Shown here in pieces: positions 44,946 to 53,591 of a stretch of 64,000 nt of DNA. Position numbers and translations under genes: made by a program. Source of the DNA: M0108 sp044228795 (GTDB taxonomy: Bacteria; Pseudomonadota; Gammaproteobacteria; Chromatiales; Chromatiaceae); contig JBGAUE010000019.1 of the NCBI GenBank assembly GCA_044228795.1, positions 1-64,000 of the forward strand, written 5' to 3'. How positions within the stretch are numbered: position 1 is the stretch's first letter; every line of letters starts with the position of its first letter. Under the pieces are notes generated by a model. That model did no database searches. It was not told where the DNA came from and saw only the letters and a list, made by a program, of their open reading frames with translations.

Positions 44946-45869
44946 TCAAGGGGCTGGCAAGGTTGGACACCATTGTGTGGCCAAGGCTTTGACTAGGCTA
45001 TCAGAAACATAATGAGGGCCGTCAAATAAATAAAGCTTATGGCCTGGGTAGGCGGCGACTTGGGGGGCAAGTTCGCTTAGATTCGCCGCCCGGAAACCGC
45101 CTCCCGGCATGGGGCGAAAGGCCTCGACGATGACCCGCACCCGGTGGCGGCCGAGGCGATTTTCCAGCACGTCGACGTAGCGATGGGCGACTTGAGGGGT
45201 GCGGACATAGAGGCCAACGCCGTCCTGAAAAAAGATGCCGATATCCTTGGGAAGCCAGGTGTTCAGCCAGGTTGCCAGGAGCACGGCCCCGACATTGGCG
45301 CTGTCATAAACGCTGATCCACAAGGGACGGGGAAGCTGGTTCAGGAAGGGCACCAGGCTAGGGGCATCGGTCCAGGTTGGATCCACCTCTACGGGAAAGT
45401 ACCAGCCGGTGACGTTGAGGGGGGTCGGTGCCTGGGCCAGTTGCAAGGATTGTTCCGTAAGCTTGGCGATGTTGGCGCGCGCCATGTTCTCATCGAAATA
45501 GCCAGCCAGGCCCAAAATGACCTCAGTAGCCCAGGGTTCCGTGGCGATGCGCTCCCAATCCGGCAAGGCGTCATAGGTTGGTAAACCGCTGTCGGGAATG
45601 AAGGACAGATCGCCGATGGCGGACCATTGGATCAGCAAGCTTCTGGCCCCCAGTTGTTCCCAATTGCCATCTGGCTTGATGGTGGCGTTGTCAAGTTGCC
45701 AGACCGTGCCGGTGACCGGTAACTTGCATTGGCGGGCGGCGAAGACCCCTTGGGCCAGGACCAGCAGGAGCAGTCCAATCACCAGTGCCAGCAGGCCAGG
45801 ACGGACATCCCGTGACCCGGAGGAGTGGGGGGTGGGACCGGATATCGGAAATGAGTGGAACCTTTGCAT
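44946..45869 (-). CDS. YbcH-like periplasmic protein of the NfrA/NfrB locus
   Basis: A 307-residue protein with one N-terminal hydrophobic helix (GLLALVIGLLLLVLAQGVFA) and a periplasmic domain. GTVWQLDNATIKPDGNWEQL, WERIATEPWATEVILGLAGYF, GWYFPVEVDPTW and DIGIFFQDGVGLYVR suggest an alpha/beta-barrel like DUF4434-type glycosidases. Position directly after nfrB-nfrA matches ybcH of E. coli, which has similar size and an exported protein. It could trim or guide the polymer. The IS1595 element is inserted eight bases upstream of its ATG 45869, removing the native upstream sequence including a GAGG ribosome site; the IS end supplies AGG about 7 bases before the ATG. Confidence 0.7.
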   Translation of the reverse strand: MQRFHSFPISGPTPHSSGSRDVRPGLLALVIGLLLLVLAQGVFAARQCKLPVTGTVWQLDNATIKPDGNWEQLGARSLLIQWSAIGDLSFIPDSGLPTYDALPDWERIATEPWATEVILGLAGYFDENMARANIAKLTEQSLQLAQAPTPLNVTGWYFPVEVDPTWTDAPSLVPFLNQLPRPLWISVYDSANVGAVLLATWLNTWLPKDIGIFFQDGVGLYVRTPQVAHRYVDVLENRLGRHRVRVIVEAFRPMPGGGFRAANLSELAPQVAAYPGHKLYLFDGPHYVSDSLVKALATQWCPTLPAP

Positions 45870-45876
45870 GGGAGTA
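45869..45876 (+). repeat. 8-bp target-site duplication, left copy
   Basis: TGGGAGTA, identical to the copy at 46911-46918, flanks the IS1595 element. Its first base is part of the start codon of the ybcH-like gene (minus strand). Confidence 0.9.
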
Positions 45877-46910
45877 CCTGATTATTAACATGCCTCAGCC
45901 ATTTTCAGGAGGCGATGCGGCATTGGCGGTGTACGCACCGCCGCCCAGCCCAGGCGCGGCAGCATGGCGGCCAGGTCAAAGCGGCGATTGAAGCGATAGC
46001 AGAACTCCCCCAAGTAGCGCGGCAAATGCTTGGCGCTGAGCTGATGGTAGGAACCATGCAGGCTGTTTTTGACGTTGCCGAGGACGGTGTTGAGCCACTG
46101 GAACTCCGGGATGGCCATGCTGCGATAGCCGCCACGGTGACGACGGGCTGGTGCTCGAATCCGGCACTGGCGATGCCCGTAAAGCAGGCGAGCCCATCGG
46201 TTAGCACGATGGCGTTGGGGTCGAAGTGGCGCTTGGCGAAGCGCTCGACCTCGGTTTTGCGAAACCCGGCGACTTTGCCGAGGCGCAGGCCGATCGGATG
46301 GCCGGCGTCGTTGCAGGACAAGGCGGCAATGAACGCCACCTTGTTGGGTGAGCCGCGCCCTGGCTTGGCCCCGTGGCGATCTCCGCCCCAGTAGGCGTCG
46401 TCGACCTCGATGACACCGCCGAGGGGTGTTTGATCGTCACGCTCTTTCATGACCTGTAGCAGTTTGTGCTTGACCCGCCACGCGGTCAGATAGGCGACAC
46501 CCAGATGACGTTTGAGCTCCAGTGCCGAGATCCCATTCTTCTGCTGCGTCAGCAAAAACATCGCCAAGAACCAGGTCGTGAGCGGCAGCTTGGTGGCCGC
46601 AAAGAGGGTTCCGGCCGTGAGCGAGGCTTGATGGTGGCAGTGGCGGCACTGCAAAAGTGCCCGCGTGCGCAAACGCACCGGCTCGCGCTGGTGACCGCAA
46701 CTCGGGCAGATAAAGCCCTGCGGCCAACGCCACTGTTCAAGCGCCTGTTCGCACTGATCTTCGCTCCCATAATCCTTGAGAAAATCCGGCAAACTCAAGC
46801 CGTTCTGAAACTGAATCGGGTTCTGGGCCATCGCGCGTCTCCCGCTGCTTGTGCCTACTCAGAGTGTAGCCTAGACGGGTAGATTCGGCTGAGATTCGTA
46901 AATAATTAGG
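45877..46910 (-). mobile_element. IS1595-family insertion sequence (1,034 bp)
   Basis: Terminal inverted repeats of 24 bp at 45877-45900 and 46887-46910 share CCTxATTATTxAC and CTCAGCC. Perfect 8-bp duplications (TGGGAGTA) flank it, the size typical of IS1595. The element is inserted at the boundary between nfrA and the ybcH-like gene. Its transposase is frameshifted, so it may be non-autonomous, yet the intact target duplication suggests a fairly recent insertion. Confidence 0.92.
45885..46831 (-). pseudogene. IS1595-family transposase, one frameshift
   Basis: The first 240 residues carry the IS1595 zinc ribbon (CPSCGHQREPVRLRTRALLQ; CRHCHHQ), the helical domain and the first catalytic Asp (GVIEVDDAYWGG). 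Near 46120 one base is missing: the end continues in another frame as MAIPEFQWLNTVLGNVKNSL and HGSYHQLSAKHLPRYLGEF, with the last catalytic region and stop at 45885-45887. Joined, the protein would be about 315 residues, normal for the family. Confidence 0.9.
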
Positions 46911-46918
46911 TGGGAGTA
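46911..46918 (+). repeat. 8-bp target-site duplication, right copy
   Basis: TGGGAGTA, identical to 45869-45876. It lies 6 bases downstream of the nfrA stop on the minus strand. Confidence 0.9.
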
Positions 46919-46923
46919 ATACC

Positions 46924-48840
46924 TCACCAGGCCAGCATCAAGGAAGCGAAGACCCCTTCAGCGCGATCATCCCCCGCCAGTTTAAAGCGATACTGCAGGT
47001 TGGCGTCCAGATAGGACCTAGGGGCGTGATCGGCATCTTCTCGAAACCATACTCTTAGATTAACCCCAGGACCAGCCCCGAGAGCCTCGGGAGTTTTCAG
47101 GGTGTCGTCGTACCCCCCGCCAATCGCCAGGAAGGGGGTGACTACCAGGCGATCAAGGGGGTTTGTGAGCCGAAAACTGCGTCCCAGCCGTCCCTCGAAG
47201 TTGCTCAGGTTCTGAGGCGTCTCGGGATAATTCACCCATTCACCATAGAGTTGCCATTGCCACCAACTGGATGGCGCCAGGCGCAGGTCGAGGCCCTGAC
47301 CGAGGGAGATGGCGGCACGCAACAGCCAGTCGCTGCGGGCCTGATCGCCCAGTTTGATGAGGCGGCCCACCTCAAGGATCAGGTTGTAATCCGTGAAAGG
47401 TTTCCAGCGGATTCCCAGGGCACCTTGTCGCGTCTGGGGGCCGGTTGCCCCGGCCTCCTGGCCCTGCTCCTGCGTATGGGACAAGGTCTCAAAGACCCGC
47501 CCGAACAATTCGACGATACGGCCGTTGCGGAAGCCAATTCGTGGCGGTCGCCAGTAGAGTTCCAGTCCCGCCTGAAGGACTTTGCCGCCACTGGAGGTGG
47601 CCGCGGGCTGCAGGGCATTCGGCATCAGCCCCACGCCCCCATAGCTCAAGGAGGCATAAGCGCCCCAGGTGCGGCTCAGTTCGGCTACCTCGCGACGGAT
47701 CTCGAAGCGGCGCTGGGCGTCCCAGGGGGCGCTTTCCGTGACCGGGTCCGCCAGGGCGGCCTTGAAGAGGTCAATCGCCTGGGTATTCAGCGCCAGGCGC
47801 TTGGCGACATAGGCGGCATTCAGCATGCCGTCACGATCCAGTTTCTGGGCGGCGAGGGCCTGGGTGAGGGCCGACAACGCCTCCTCCGGGCGATTCAATG
47901 CCAGCAGGGCGTAGCCGCGCCGGGAATCAAGGTCATAAGCAGGTGCCTCCTGGCGCGGGATCGTCAAATTCGCCAATTCCGTCAGGGCTGCCAGCGCCGT
48001 CTCGGGTGCATGGGCGGCCATGGCCGCATCCGCCAGGGCCAGTCGCCAGTCAAAAGCCTGCCTATCGGTCAGATCGGGGCTTTTCAGCGCCGCGGCATAA
48101 TCGGCCAGGGCCTGAGCGGCCTCACCCTGTCGCTGGCAGGCATCTCCCCGCAAGGCGAGCAATTCGCCATTGCCTGGCCAATGTTCGAGCGCCTGGCTTG
48201 CCTCCTCGACAGCCGCCTGGGGCTGGTCGGCCGCGATTAGGGCGCTGATCAGCAAGCGGCGATAGGCAATCTTGCCAGGGGCAAGCTTCACGGCCTGGCG
48301 GGCCAGTTCCGCGGCTTGGGTATGCTGGCCCTTGGCGCTGGCCCGATAGGCCCGATCCGCGGCCTGGAAGGCGGGATCTGGCTTGGGCCGTGGTGCGGCC
48401 AGCGTGGGTGAGGTCGCACCTGCCCGGGCGGTGATCTGGTCCTGGATACGATCGCGCATGGCGATCAGTTCCGCATCGGAATCGCCCTCGGCGATGAAAC
48501 CGGAGGCGGTTTCGGCGGCGGCGGCAAGTTCTCCGGCGCCGGCCAATGACAAGACCAGAAGCCGCTTGGGGGCGATGACATCCGGACGCTGGCGGATCAC
48601 TTCGCGGGACCTGGTGATGGCAGTCACGTAGTCACCTTGGTCATAGGCCGTGAAGGCTTGCTCGGCCAGCAGATAGGCTGGTCCGGAGAGGGGCAGAGGC
48701 AGGGTGACGTCGGCGACAAGGGGGCTCGCACCTAAACAGGTATTGATAACAAGCAGGGCCAGGAGGCGCAGTAGGGGGAAGTCGAGTGGGGTCACCCGCA
48801 AGGCTCGCGCACTGCCGTTACTCAGTTTGCTATTTGCCAT
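46924..48840 (-). CDS. nfrA: NfrA-like outer-membrane polysaccharide secretin-type protein with TPR repeats
   Basis: A 638-residue exported protein. A signal helix lies near residues 18-40 (LLRLLALLVINTCLGASPLVAD); TPR-like helices span about 55-380 (LLAEQAFTAYDQGDYVTAIT; LARQAVKLAPGKIAYRRLLI); the last 200 residues are beta-rich (LQAGLELYWRPPRIGFRNGR; TPFLAIGGGYDD) and end in aromatic ASLMLAW, typical of an outer-membrane barrel. This matches NfrA (N4 adsorption protein A), which exports the NGR polymer. ATG 48840 overlaps the nfrB end by 11 bases; the open frame upstream of it is not protein-like. Confidence 0.82.
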   Translation of the reverse strand: MANSKLSNGSARALRVTPLDFPLLRLLALLVINTCLGASPLVADVTLPLPLSGPAYLLAEQAFTAYDQGDYVTAITRSREVIRQRPDVIAPKRLLVLSLAGAGELAAAAETASGFIAEGDSDAELIAMRDRIQDQITARAGATSPTLAAPRPKPDPAFQAADRAYRASAKGQHTQAAELARQAVKLAPGKIAYRRLLISALIAADQPQAAVEEASQALEHWPGNGELLALRGDACQRQGEAAQALADYAAALKSPDLTDRQAFDWRLALADAAMAAHAPETALAALTELANLTIPRQEAPAYDLDSRRGYALLALNRPEEALSALTQALAAQKLDRDGMLNAAYVAKRLALNTQAIDLFKAALADPVTESAPWDAQRRFEIRREVAELSRTWGAYASLSYGGVGLMPNALQPAATSSGGKVLQAGLELYWRPPRIGFRNGRIVELFGRVFETLSHTQEQGQEAGATGPQTRQGALGIRWKPFTDYNLILEVGRLIKLGDQARSDWLLRAAISLGQGLDLRLAPSSWWQWQLYGEWVNYPETPQNLSNFEGRLGRSFRLTNPLDRLVVTPFLAIGGGYDDTLKTPEALGAGPGVNLRVWFREDADHAPRSYLDANLQYRFKLAGDDRAEGVFASLMLAW

Positions 48841-50953
48841 GGGCTTGCGGAAGACGCCCTTTCTGTTCATCAAGCCCCTGGCGCAGGGCCTCGGGGGTGA
48901 GGATGCCGCGGAGGACAAGAAAGTCACCGATCCTGCCACCGCGACTGGGCCGGTAGTCGCGCATGGCCGCCTTCAGGGCCTCGGACGTTACCAGGCCCCG
49001 CTCGGTCAGGATGTCGCCCAGGAGCGGGAGTGTTTTGCCCTGGTCACCAGGCAAGGACTCCGGTCCGCCCTGGAGGAGCCTTAGACCCGCAGTAATCTCG
49101 CTTTCCCGGGCGATCTGTTGCACGGGGTGGTGCCCTATGGCGGCGTTGAGCTCAGCCAGCTCCTCTTTCCCAAGAGGCCCAGCGACGGCCACGATTAACT
49201 GACCGACCTCGCCATGCCCGATGGGTAACAGCCGCAGGCGGACGCAAAGATCGACCGGCAGCACGTCGGGGTAGCTTGAGACGATGTCTACCGAGAAGTT
49301 GGCCCGGCTGAGCCCGGTCTGATAGGCCAGGGCCTCGGCCAGGATCTCCTCATCCAGTAGACCCCGCAGCACCAGATAACGACCGAGTGGCAGATGGCGC
49401 TCCTTTTGCATTTCCAGAGTAGATTGGAGCTTCTCAGTATCAATGGCTTGCCAGGTCAGTAGAAGTTCGCCCACGCGCTGATGAGTTTTATTCAAAGTAT
49501 CCGCGTTGGGAAAATCGTGCATCGTCTTATCCCAGACGATCGGTGTGCCAAACAGCAGATTAGAGAGAAAGATCTTCCAGGCACGGGCAACGGCAAAAAA
49601 GTTAACGAAATTCGCGATGCCCATGCGGGGAAGGGACATCAGGCCCTGCTCCCAGCCATACAACCGGTTGACGAAATAGAAGCGCTGGACCATGCGCAGA
49701 AAAAGGGCAAGGGTATTGGCGAGCAGAACGAGTTGCAGCCAGGGGTGGGTGATGAAGAGGCTCGGATAGCGCAGATTCCAGATCTCGAAATGCGCAAGCA
49801 GATAGAAGACGATGAATTGCAGTGCCACCAGATAGACCAAGATGGTTACGATCGAGGTGAAAATACCCTTGCGGTCCCGCATTAACAGGTAACGGTCCGC
49901 CAGGGAGCCGTGCCAGCCAAAAATTTGCCAGCCTTGGAGGCTGATGCCCAGCACCCAACGGGCCTTTTGGCGATAGGAGGCGCGAAAGGTGTCGGGGAAA
50001 TATTCCCGTACGCTCAGAGGCAGGCAGAGGGTGAGCTGGCGCTTAGGACCATTGCTAAACCAACGGGTGCGCTGCACGCGGAATTCCACCGGGAACTGGG
50101 CGATGATGGCCTTCATGCCGTACAGGGCCAGGCGGCCGCCAATGTCATAGTCCTCGGTCAGGCTGGCAGTATTAAAAGGTTGATTATCCGATTCTTGACA
50201 GAGGGTTATGAGGGCCCGGCGTGAGAAACAGGTACCCACCCCGGCGGAGGGAACCATGCCGGATACGCTTTCGCGTACCACCAGGTCTTTGGCATGCCAT
50301 TCCGCGAATTCATCCATGTAGACCCCGGCTACCAGTTCGTACCACTCCCGCTCCAAGGACATGACGGGGATTTGGATCAGGTCCATCCGCGGGAGCAGAT
50401 AATTGAAAAACTTGAGCTCCAGAGGATGAAGAACGTCTTCACTGTCGTGCAGGATGACACCGGCAAATTCCAAACCGTTGCGTTGTTCGTGGAGGAAGAT
50501 CGCCTGGATGATCCAGTTCAGACAGTCCGCCTTGCAGGTGGGGCCAGGGTGGGGGACTTCCACCCTAACCAGTTGCTTATAGCGGTGGGCTATGCGAGTG
50601 ACCTCGGCGATGGTAGCCGCATCGTTGACGTAGGTGCCGACGAAGATTACGTAGTTGCGGTATTCGAGCACACGGATCATGTTCTCGATCATAACCGCGA
50701 TCACGTCGTATTCTTGCCAAGCCGGCACCATGATGGCGATGGGCTGTTCCTGCTTGGCCCGTAATTGGGTAGGGGTGAGCGGCCGATACTTGTGTTTGAC
50801 AAAGAAGGCCCGATAAAGCCGACGCACCCAGTACCAGGCATCGATGAACAGGTCATCAAGGCTGGAAATCAGGATCAGGATGGCAACGACAGCCATCTGC
50901 ATCTCGAGCAGGGCCAGATACTCTGCGCCAAGATACGGCCAGAAGAGGGACAT
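48830..50953 (-). CDS. nfrB: NfrB-like c-di-GMP-responsive glycosyltransferase
   Basis: A 707-residue inner-membrane GT2 enzyme. TM helix near 18-40; catalytic domain about 70-345 with PAWQEYDVIAVMIEN, HDSEDVLHP (170-173), TEDYDIGG (266-268) and RQKARWVLG (328-335), a QxxRW-like motif; further helices at about 365-435; and two C-terminal MshEN-type segments (about 500-555 and 645-700: RVGELLLTWQAIDTEKL; PLLGDILTERGLVTSEALKA), which bind c-di-GMP. In E. coli NfrB polymerises ManNAc-type sugar under c-di-GMP control. ATG 50953 begins 16 bases after the BcsB-like stop. Its stop overlaps nfrA. Confidence 0.9.
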   Translation of the reverse strand: MSLFWPYLGAEYLALLEMQMAVVAILILISSLDDLFIDAWYWVRRLYRAFFVKHKYRPLTPTQLRAKQEQPIAIMVPAWQEYDVIAVMIENMIRVLEYRNYVIFVGTYVNDAATIAEVTRIAHRYKQLVRVEVPHPGPTCKADCLNWIIQAIFLHEQRNGLEFAGVILHDSEDVLHPLELKFFNYLLPRMDLIQIPVMSLEREWYELVAGVYMDEFAEWHAKDLVVRESVSGMVPSAGVGTCFSRRALITLCQESDNQPFNTASLTEDYDIGGRLALYGMKAIIAQFPVEFRVQRTRWFSNGPKRQLTLCLPLSVREYFPDTFRASYRQKARWVLGISLQGWQIFGWHGSLADRYLLMRDRKGIFTSIVTILVYLVALQFIVFYLLAHFEIWNLRYPSLFITHPWLQLVLLANTLALFLRMVQRFYFVNRLYGWEQGLMSLPRMGIANFVNFFAVARAWKIFLSNLLFGTPIVWDKTMHDFPNADTLNKTHQRVGELLLTWQAIDTEKLQSTLEMQKERHLPLGRYLVLRGLLDEEILAEALAYQTGLSRANFSVDIVSSYPDVLPVDLCVRLRLLPIGHGEVGQLIVAVAGPLGKEELAELNAAIGHHPVQQIARESEITAGLRLLQGGPESLPGDQGKTLPLLGDILTERGLVTSEALKAAMRDYRPSRGGRIGDFLVLRGILTPEALRQGLDEQKGRLPQAHGK

Positions 50954-50969
50954 TAAGACTGGCGTGAAT

Positions 50970-53231
50970 TTAGGATTTGGCGGACATACGGCGTCGCTTC
51001 ACTATCCCGGCCACGATCACCAGGATGAGAAAAAACACCACAATCACGATGATCACTGGGGTAACCCAGGAACTAAAGCCTGGAAAGAGCAGGTCAGGAG
51101 CAGACGGTATGCCGCCCTCATTGGCGTCCAACCGCTGGTTGCTCGGGTCGGAACCGTCTATCTGCACCAAGGGTCCGCTCCCACCCACCAAGGCGATGTC
51201 GCCTTGGCTGAGGAAGAAGGGCCTGTCGAAAGTGGGTAGATCTGGGCCAAGGGTTTGCCAGAGCACGCCGGTGGTGGCGCCGGCCTGAAGCACTTGCGCG
51301 ACGCCGATCCGTTCCAGTCCAACAAGGTCAAAATAGGGTGCTGCGCCAGGCGCCTTACCGATAAGCAATCGGTTATCCTCCACCCATGCCTTTGGTCTGG
51401 CCTCTGACGGTATGACATCGAGGGCGAGGAACGCCTTGCCGGGTTTGAGGAAGGCATCACCCTCCTCGGCGATTCTGAGGGTCGAGCGGAGGGGTGTCAG
51501 GCCCGTGGCCTCGGCTAGGCGGATGACGAGAGGCAGGGTCCTCAAGGCATCCTGGAGATAGCTGGCGGGTAAGAGCAGCTCGGCCTCCCTGGCCAGGCGA
51601 GGAAACATGCCGGTGAAATTTTCGTCAAAGCTAGCGTTGCCGAAGCGGAAATGGCTAGTGGGCAGTACCGCGACGGGAAATGCCTGGGGTTCCTCACGGC
51701 AATCGTCACTGACCGGCTGACGCTGGAAAGTCACGCGCAGCAGATTGCGTGGGGCAAGGGCATAAAGGGGAATCGTTGCTGCTAAGTGCTCCGTTTTACC
51801 TTCTGCCGCCAGGCGCATGGCGCTCAACAGGTAATCGTTCAGGTAAAGCGATATGACCGGCTGAGAGCGGGTGGGTCCAGGGGCAGCGACGAGATCAATG
51901 GCTACTTCCTTGGGCATGCGGCCATCGACAGCCAGGTTACTCAGGTCAAAGTTGGCCGTCCAATCCCCGCGGGCCAGGACATTGAGGGTCCCCGGTACCG
52001 CCCCGAGGGCGCCGAGCGTCACCTGGTTGGCGTCCCGGAGGGGGGGCGCGATGGCTTGTGGTATCACGGCGCGCGTCTCCAAGGCACGACGCCAATAGTC
52101 ACCAAACAACTCAGCCGCCTTGCCGCCACTGCCAGCGGCTACGGCAATGAGGGTCCGTCCACCCTGACGGGCGAGTCGGATCTCCCCCCCGTCCAGCGTG
52201 CCATTGGCAAGGGGAAAGTTCCTGTCGAGCCAGCCCCCGATCTCCCCGACATTAGCCAGACCGGTCGTCAGAATCTCCTGAGCCAGGGCATCCATGGCGC
52301 CCTTCATGGTCTCCAGTAACTTGCCGTCCGCGACGATGAGGTCGGGAAGCAGGGAGTCAGGCCCGAGCGTGAGGAGAGCGCCCAGTTCCGCCGGGGTTGC
52401 CAGCCGGTGGCGGCCGCCGCCTGCCAGGGCGGCAAAGGCGGGGATGTCCCTCACGGCTGTGGGAACCTCTAGGCCCTGCAGATCGACCTCCTCATGGATG
52501 GCGGGCAAAGCGCGAATGGCGGGGCGCTTACCCGCGCGACTGAGGGCGAGGCCGAGACGCCAGGCAGTGTCATAAGCCTCCGGTGACAGTGGACTCGAAG
52601 ATACCAGGATTTGGGGGGCCGGGGGCAAGGCAGACCAGGCTGTCGCAAGGTTCTTGATCTCCCGCGTGTCGAAGCTATAGGTCAGCCGGGTGGTGGGATG
52701 GATGGTTAATACATTGCCAATGGAACGATTATCCTCGCAGAGGCTATTGGCGACGATGGAGGCCCAGGCAACGGAGAGCTTCACGAAGCCGTTGTTTCTT
52801 GGCTGACCATCTATGCCCACCCGCAAGCTGGCTTCTCCTTGATCTGCAGTGAAGGCGCGGGCGGAGATGGGGTAAGCATCCAGGCTGAGCAGGAGAGTCG
52901 TCCGCCCACCATCACCCCGCAGGTAATCTGCGTCGAAATGCAAGGTGGCATTAGCCAAGGGCAGGCCAAGCGGTACGGGAAAAAACAATTCCCTGCGGGC
53001 GTCACTGGCAGCGAGACTTTCTGGCAGTTCCAACCCCAAATCAGCCAGACTGAGTTCGCGGTTGGCCAGCGGGTGGGAAGTGAGCCGCTCCAGGGTTGTC
53101 AGGATGTTGACATCCGCGCCAAGGGCCTGGCCATGTGCGGCTATCACGGAGAGGATGCAGGAGAGCAGGAGCCAGCGGAGGCCCGCTTGTTGTTTATTTT
53201 CAAGGGCTCCAAAGTGAAGGAGGGGTAGCAT
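50970..53231 (-). CDS. BcsB-like periplasmic subunit of the polysaccharide synthase
   Basis: A large exported protein (about 750 residues from ATG 53231; ATGs at 53255, 53285 and 53354 give longer forms). The signal region is RWLLLSCILSVIAAHGQALG; a long beta-sandwich periplasmic part follows (LFFPVPLGLPLANATLHFDA; SQPVISLYLNDYLLSAMRLA; NLLRVTFQRQPVSDDC), and a single C-terminal transmembrane helix with basic end (VIIVIVVFFLILVIVAGIV, KRRRMSAKS). The architecture and motifs match BcsB, which anchors to the synthase and guides the glycan. It is first in the nfrB-nfrA group, so it probably serves NfrB. Confidence 0.8.
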   Translation of the reverse strand: MLPLLHFGALENKQQAGLRWLLLSCILSVIAAHGQALGADVNILTTLERLTSHPLANRELSLADLGLELPESLAASDARRELFFPVPLGLPLANATLHFDADYLRGDGGRTTLLLSLDAYPISARAFTADQGEASLRVGIDGQPRNNGFVKLSVAWASIVANSLCEDNRSIGNVLTIHPTTRLTYSFDTREIKNLATAWSALPPAPQILVSSSPLSPEAYDTAWRLGLALSRAGKRPAIRALPAIHEEVDLQGLEVPTAVRDIPAFAALAGGGRHRLATPAELGALLTLGPDSLLPDLIVADGKLLETMKGAMDALAQEILTTGLANVGEIGGWLDRNFPLANGTLDGGEIRLARQGGRTLIAVAAGSGGKAAELFGDYWRRALETRAVIPQAIAPPLRDANQVTLGALGAVPGTLNVLARGDWTANFDLSNLAVDGRMPKEVAIDLVAAPGPTRSQPVISLYLNDYLLSAMRLAAEGKTEHLAATIPLYALAPRNLLRVTFQRQPVSDDCREEPQAFPVAVLPTSHFRFGNASFDENFTGMFPRLAREAELLLPASYLQDALRTLPLVIRLAEATGLTPLRSTLRIAEEGDAFLKPGKAFLALDVIPSEARPKAWVEDNRLLIGKAPGAAPYFDLVGLERIGVAQVLQAGATTGVLWQTLGPDLPTFDRPFFLSQGDIALVGGSGPLVQIDGSDPSNQRLDANEGGIPSAPDLLFPGFSSWVTPVIIVIVVFFLILVIVAGIVKRRRMSAKS

Positions 53232-53591
53232 GATTTGAACCGCGAAAATCTGCATTAATAGGGAGAAGGGAAACTGTAACGGCATCACCCCGGGCGGTGG
53301 CTGGCTGACGCTCTCTTTTGGTTTAGCCAAACGCCCAACGGCCGCATCCCACACTTCATGGATGGCGATGGAGTCCAGGCAGCCCCTGGCCGAGGCTGGT
53401 CAGAGCATTGAGGTACTGGCCGGACAGGGCCGGTATGGGGCTAGGGAGTATAACTGCATTAGGTAAACTGCGTAGAGATTTATAACCGAACCACCAAGGG
53501 AAGGCGCTCGGCAAGCGAGGACACAAGAGGCGGCCCGACCGAGAGCGAAAAAAGGGGCCCGAAGGCCCCTTAGCGTCCCTGCCACTGGCAA
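53232..53591. other. Gap between the BcsB-like gene and amtB
   Basis: It contains the amtB terminator (53546-53571) and the likely promoter of the polysaccharide operon between about 53250 and 53530. Part of it may be coding if the BcsB-like protein uses an earlier start. No other gene is evident. Confidence 0.4.
53546..53571 (-). terminator. Rho-independent terminator of amtB
   Basis: On the minus strand AAGGGGCC and GGCCCCTT pair around a TTCG tetraloop, followed by six Ts. It lies 20 bases after the amtB stop. Confidence 0.92.

Noticed and set aside
50970..53354. A cellulose synthase operon (bcsA-bcsB)
   Set aside because: The glycosyltransferase next to the BcsB-like gene is NfrB-like with MshEN segments rather than BcsA with PilZ; no bcsZ or bcsC is seen.
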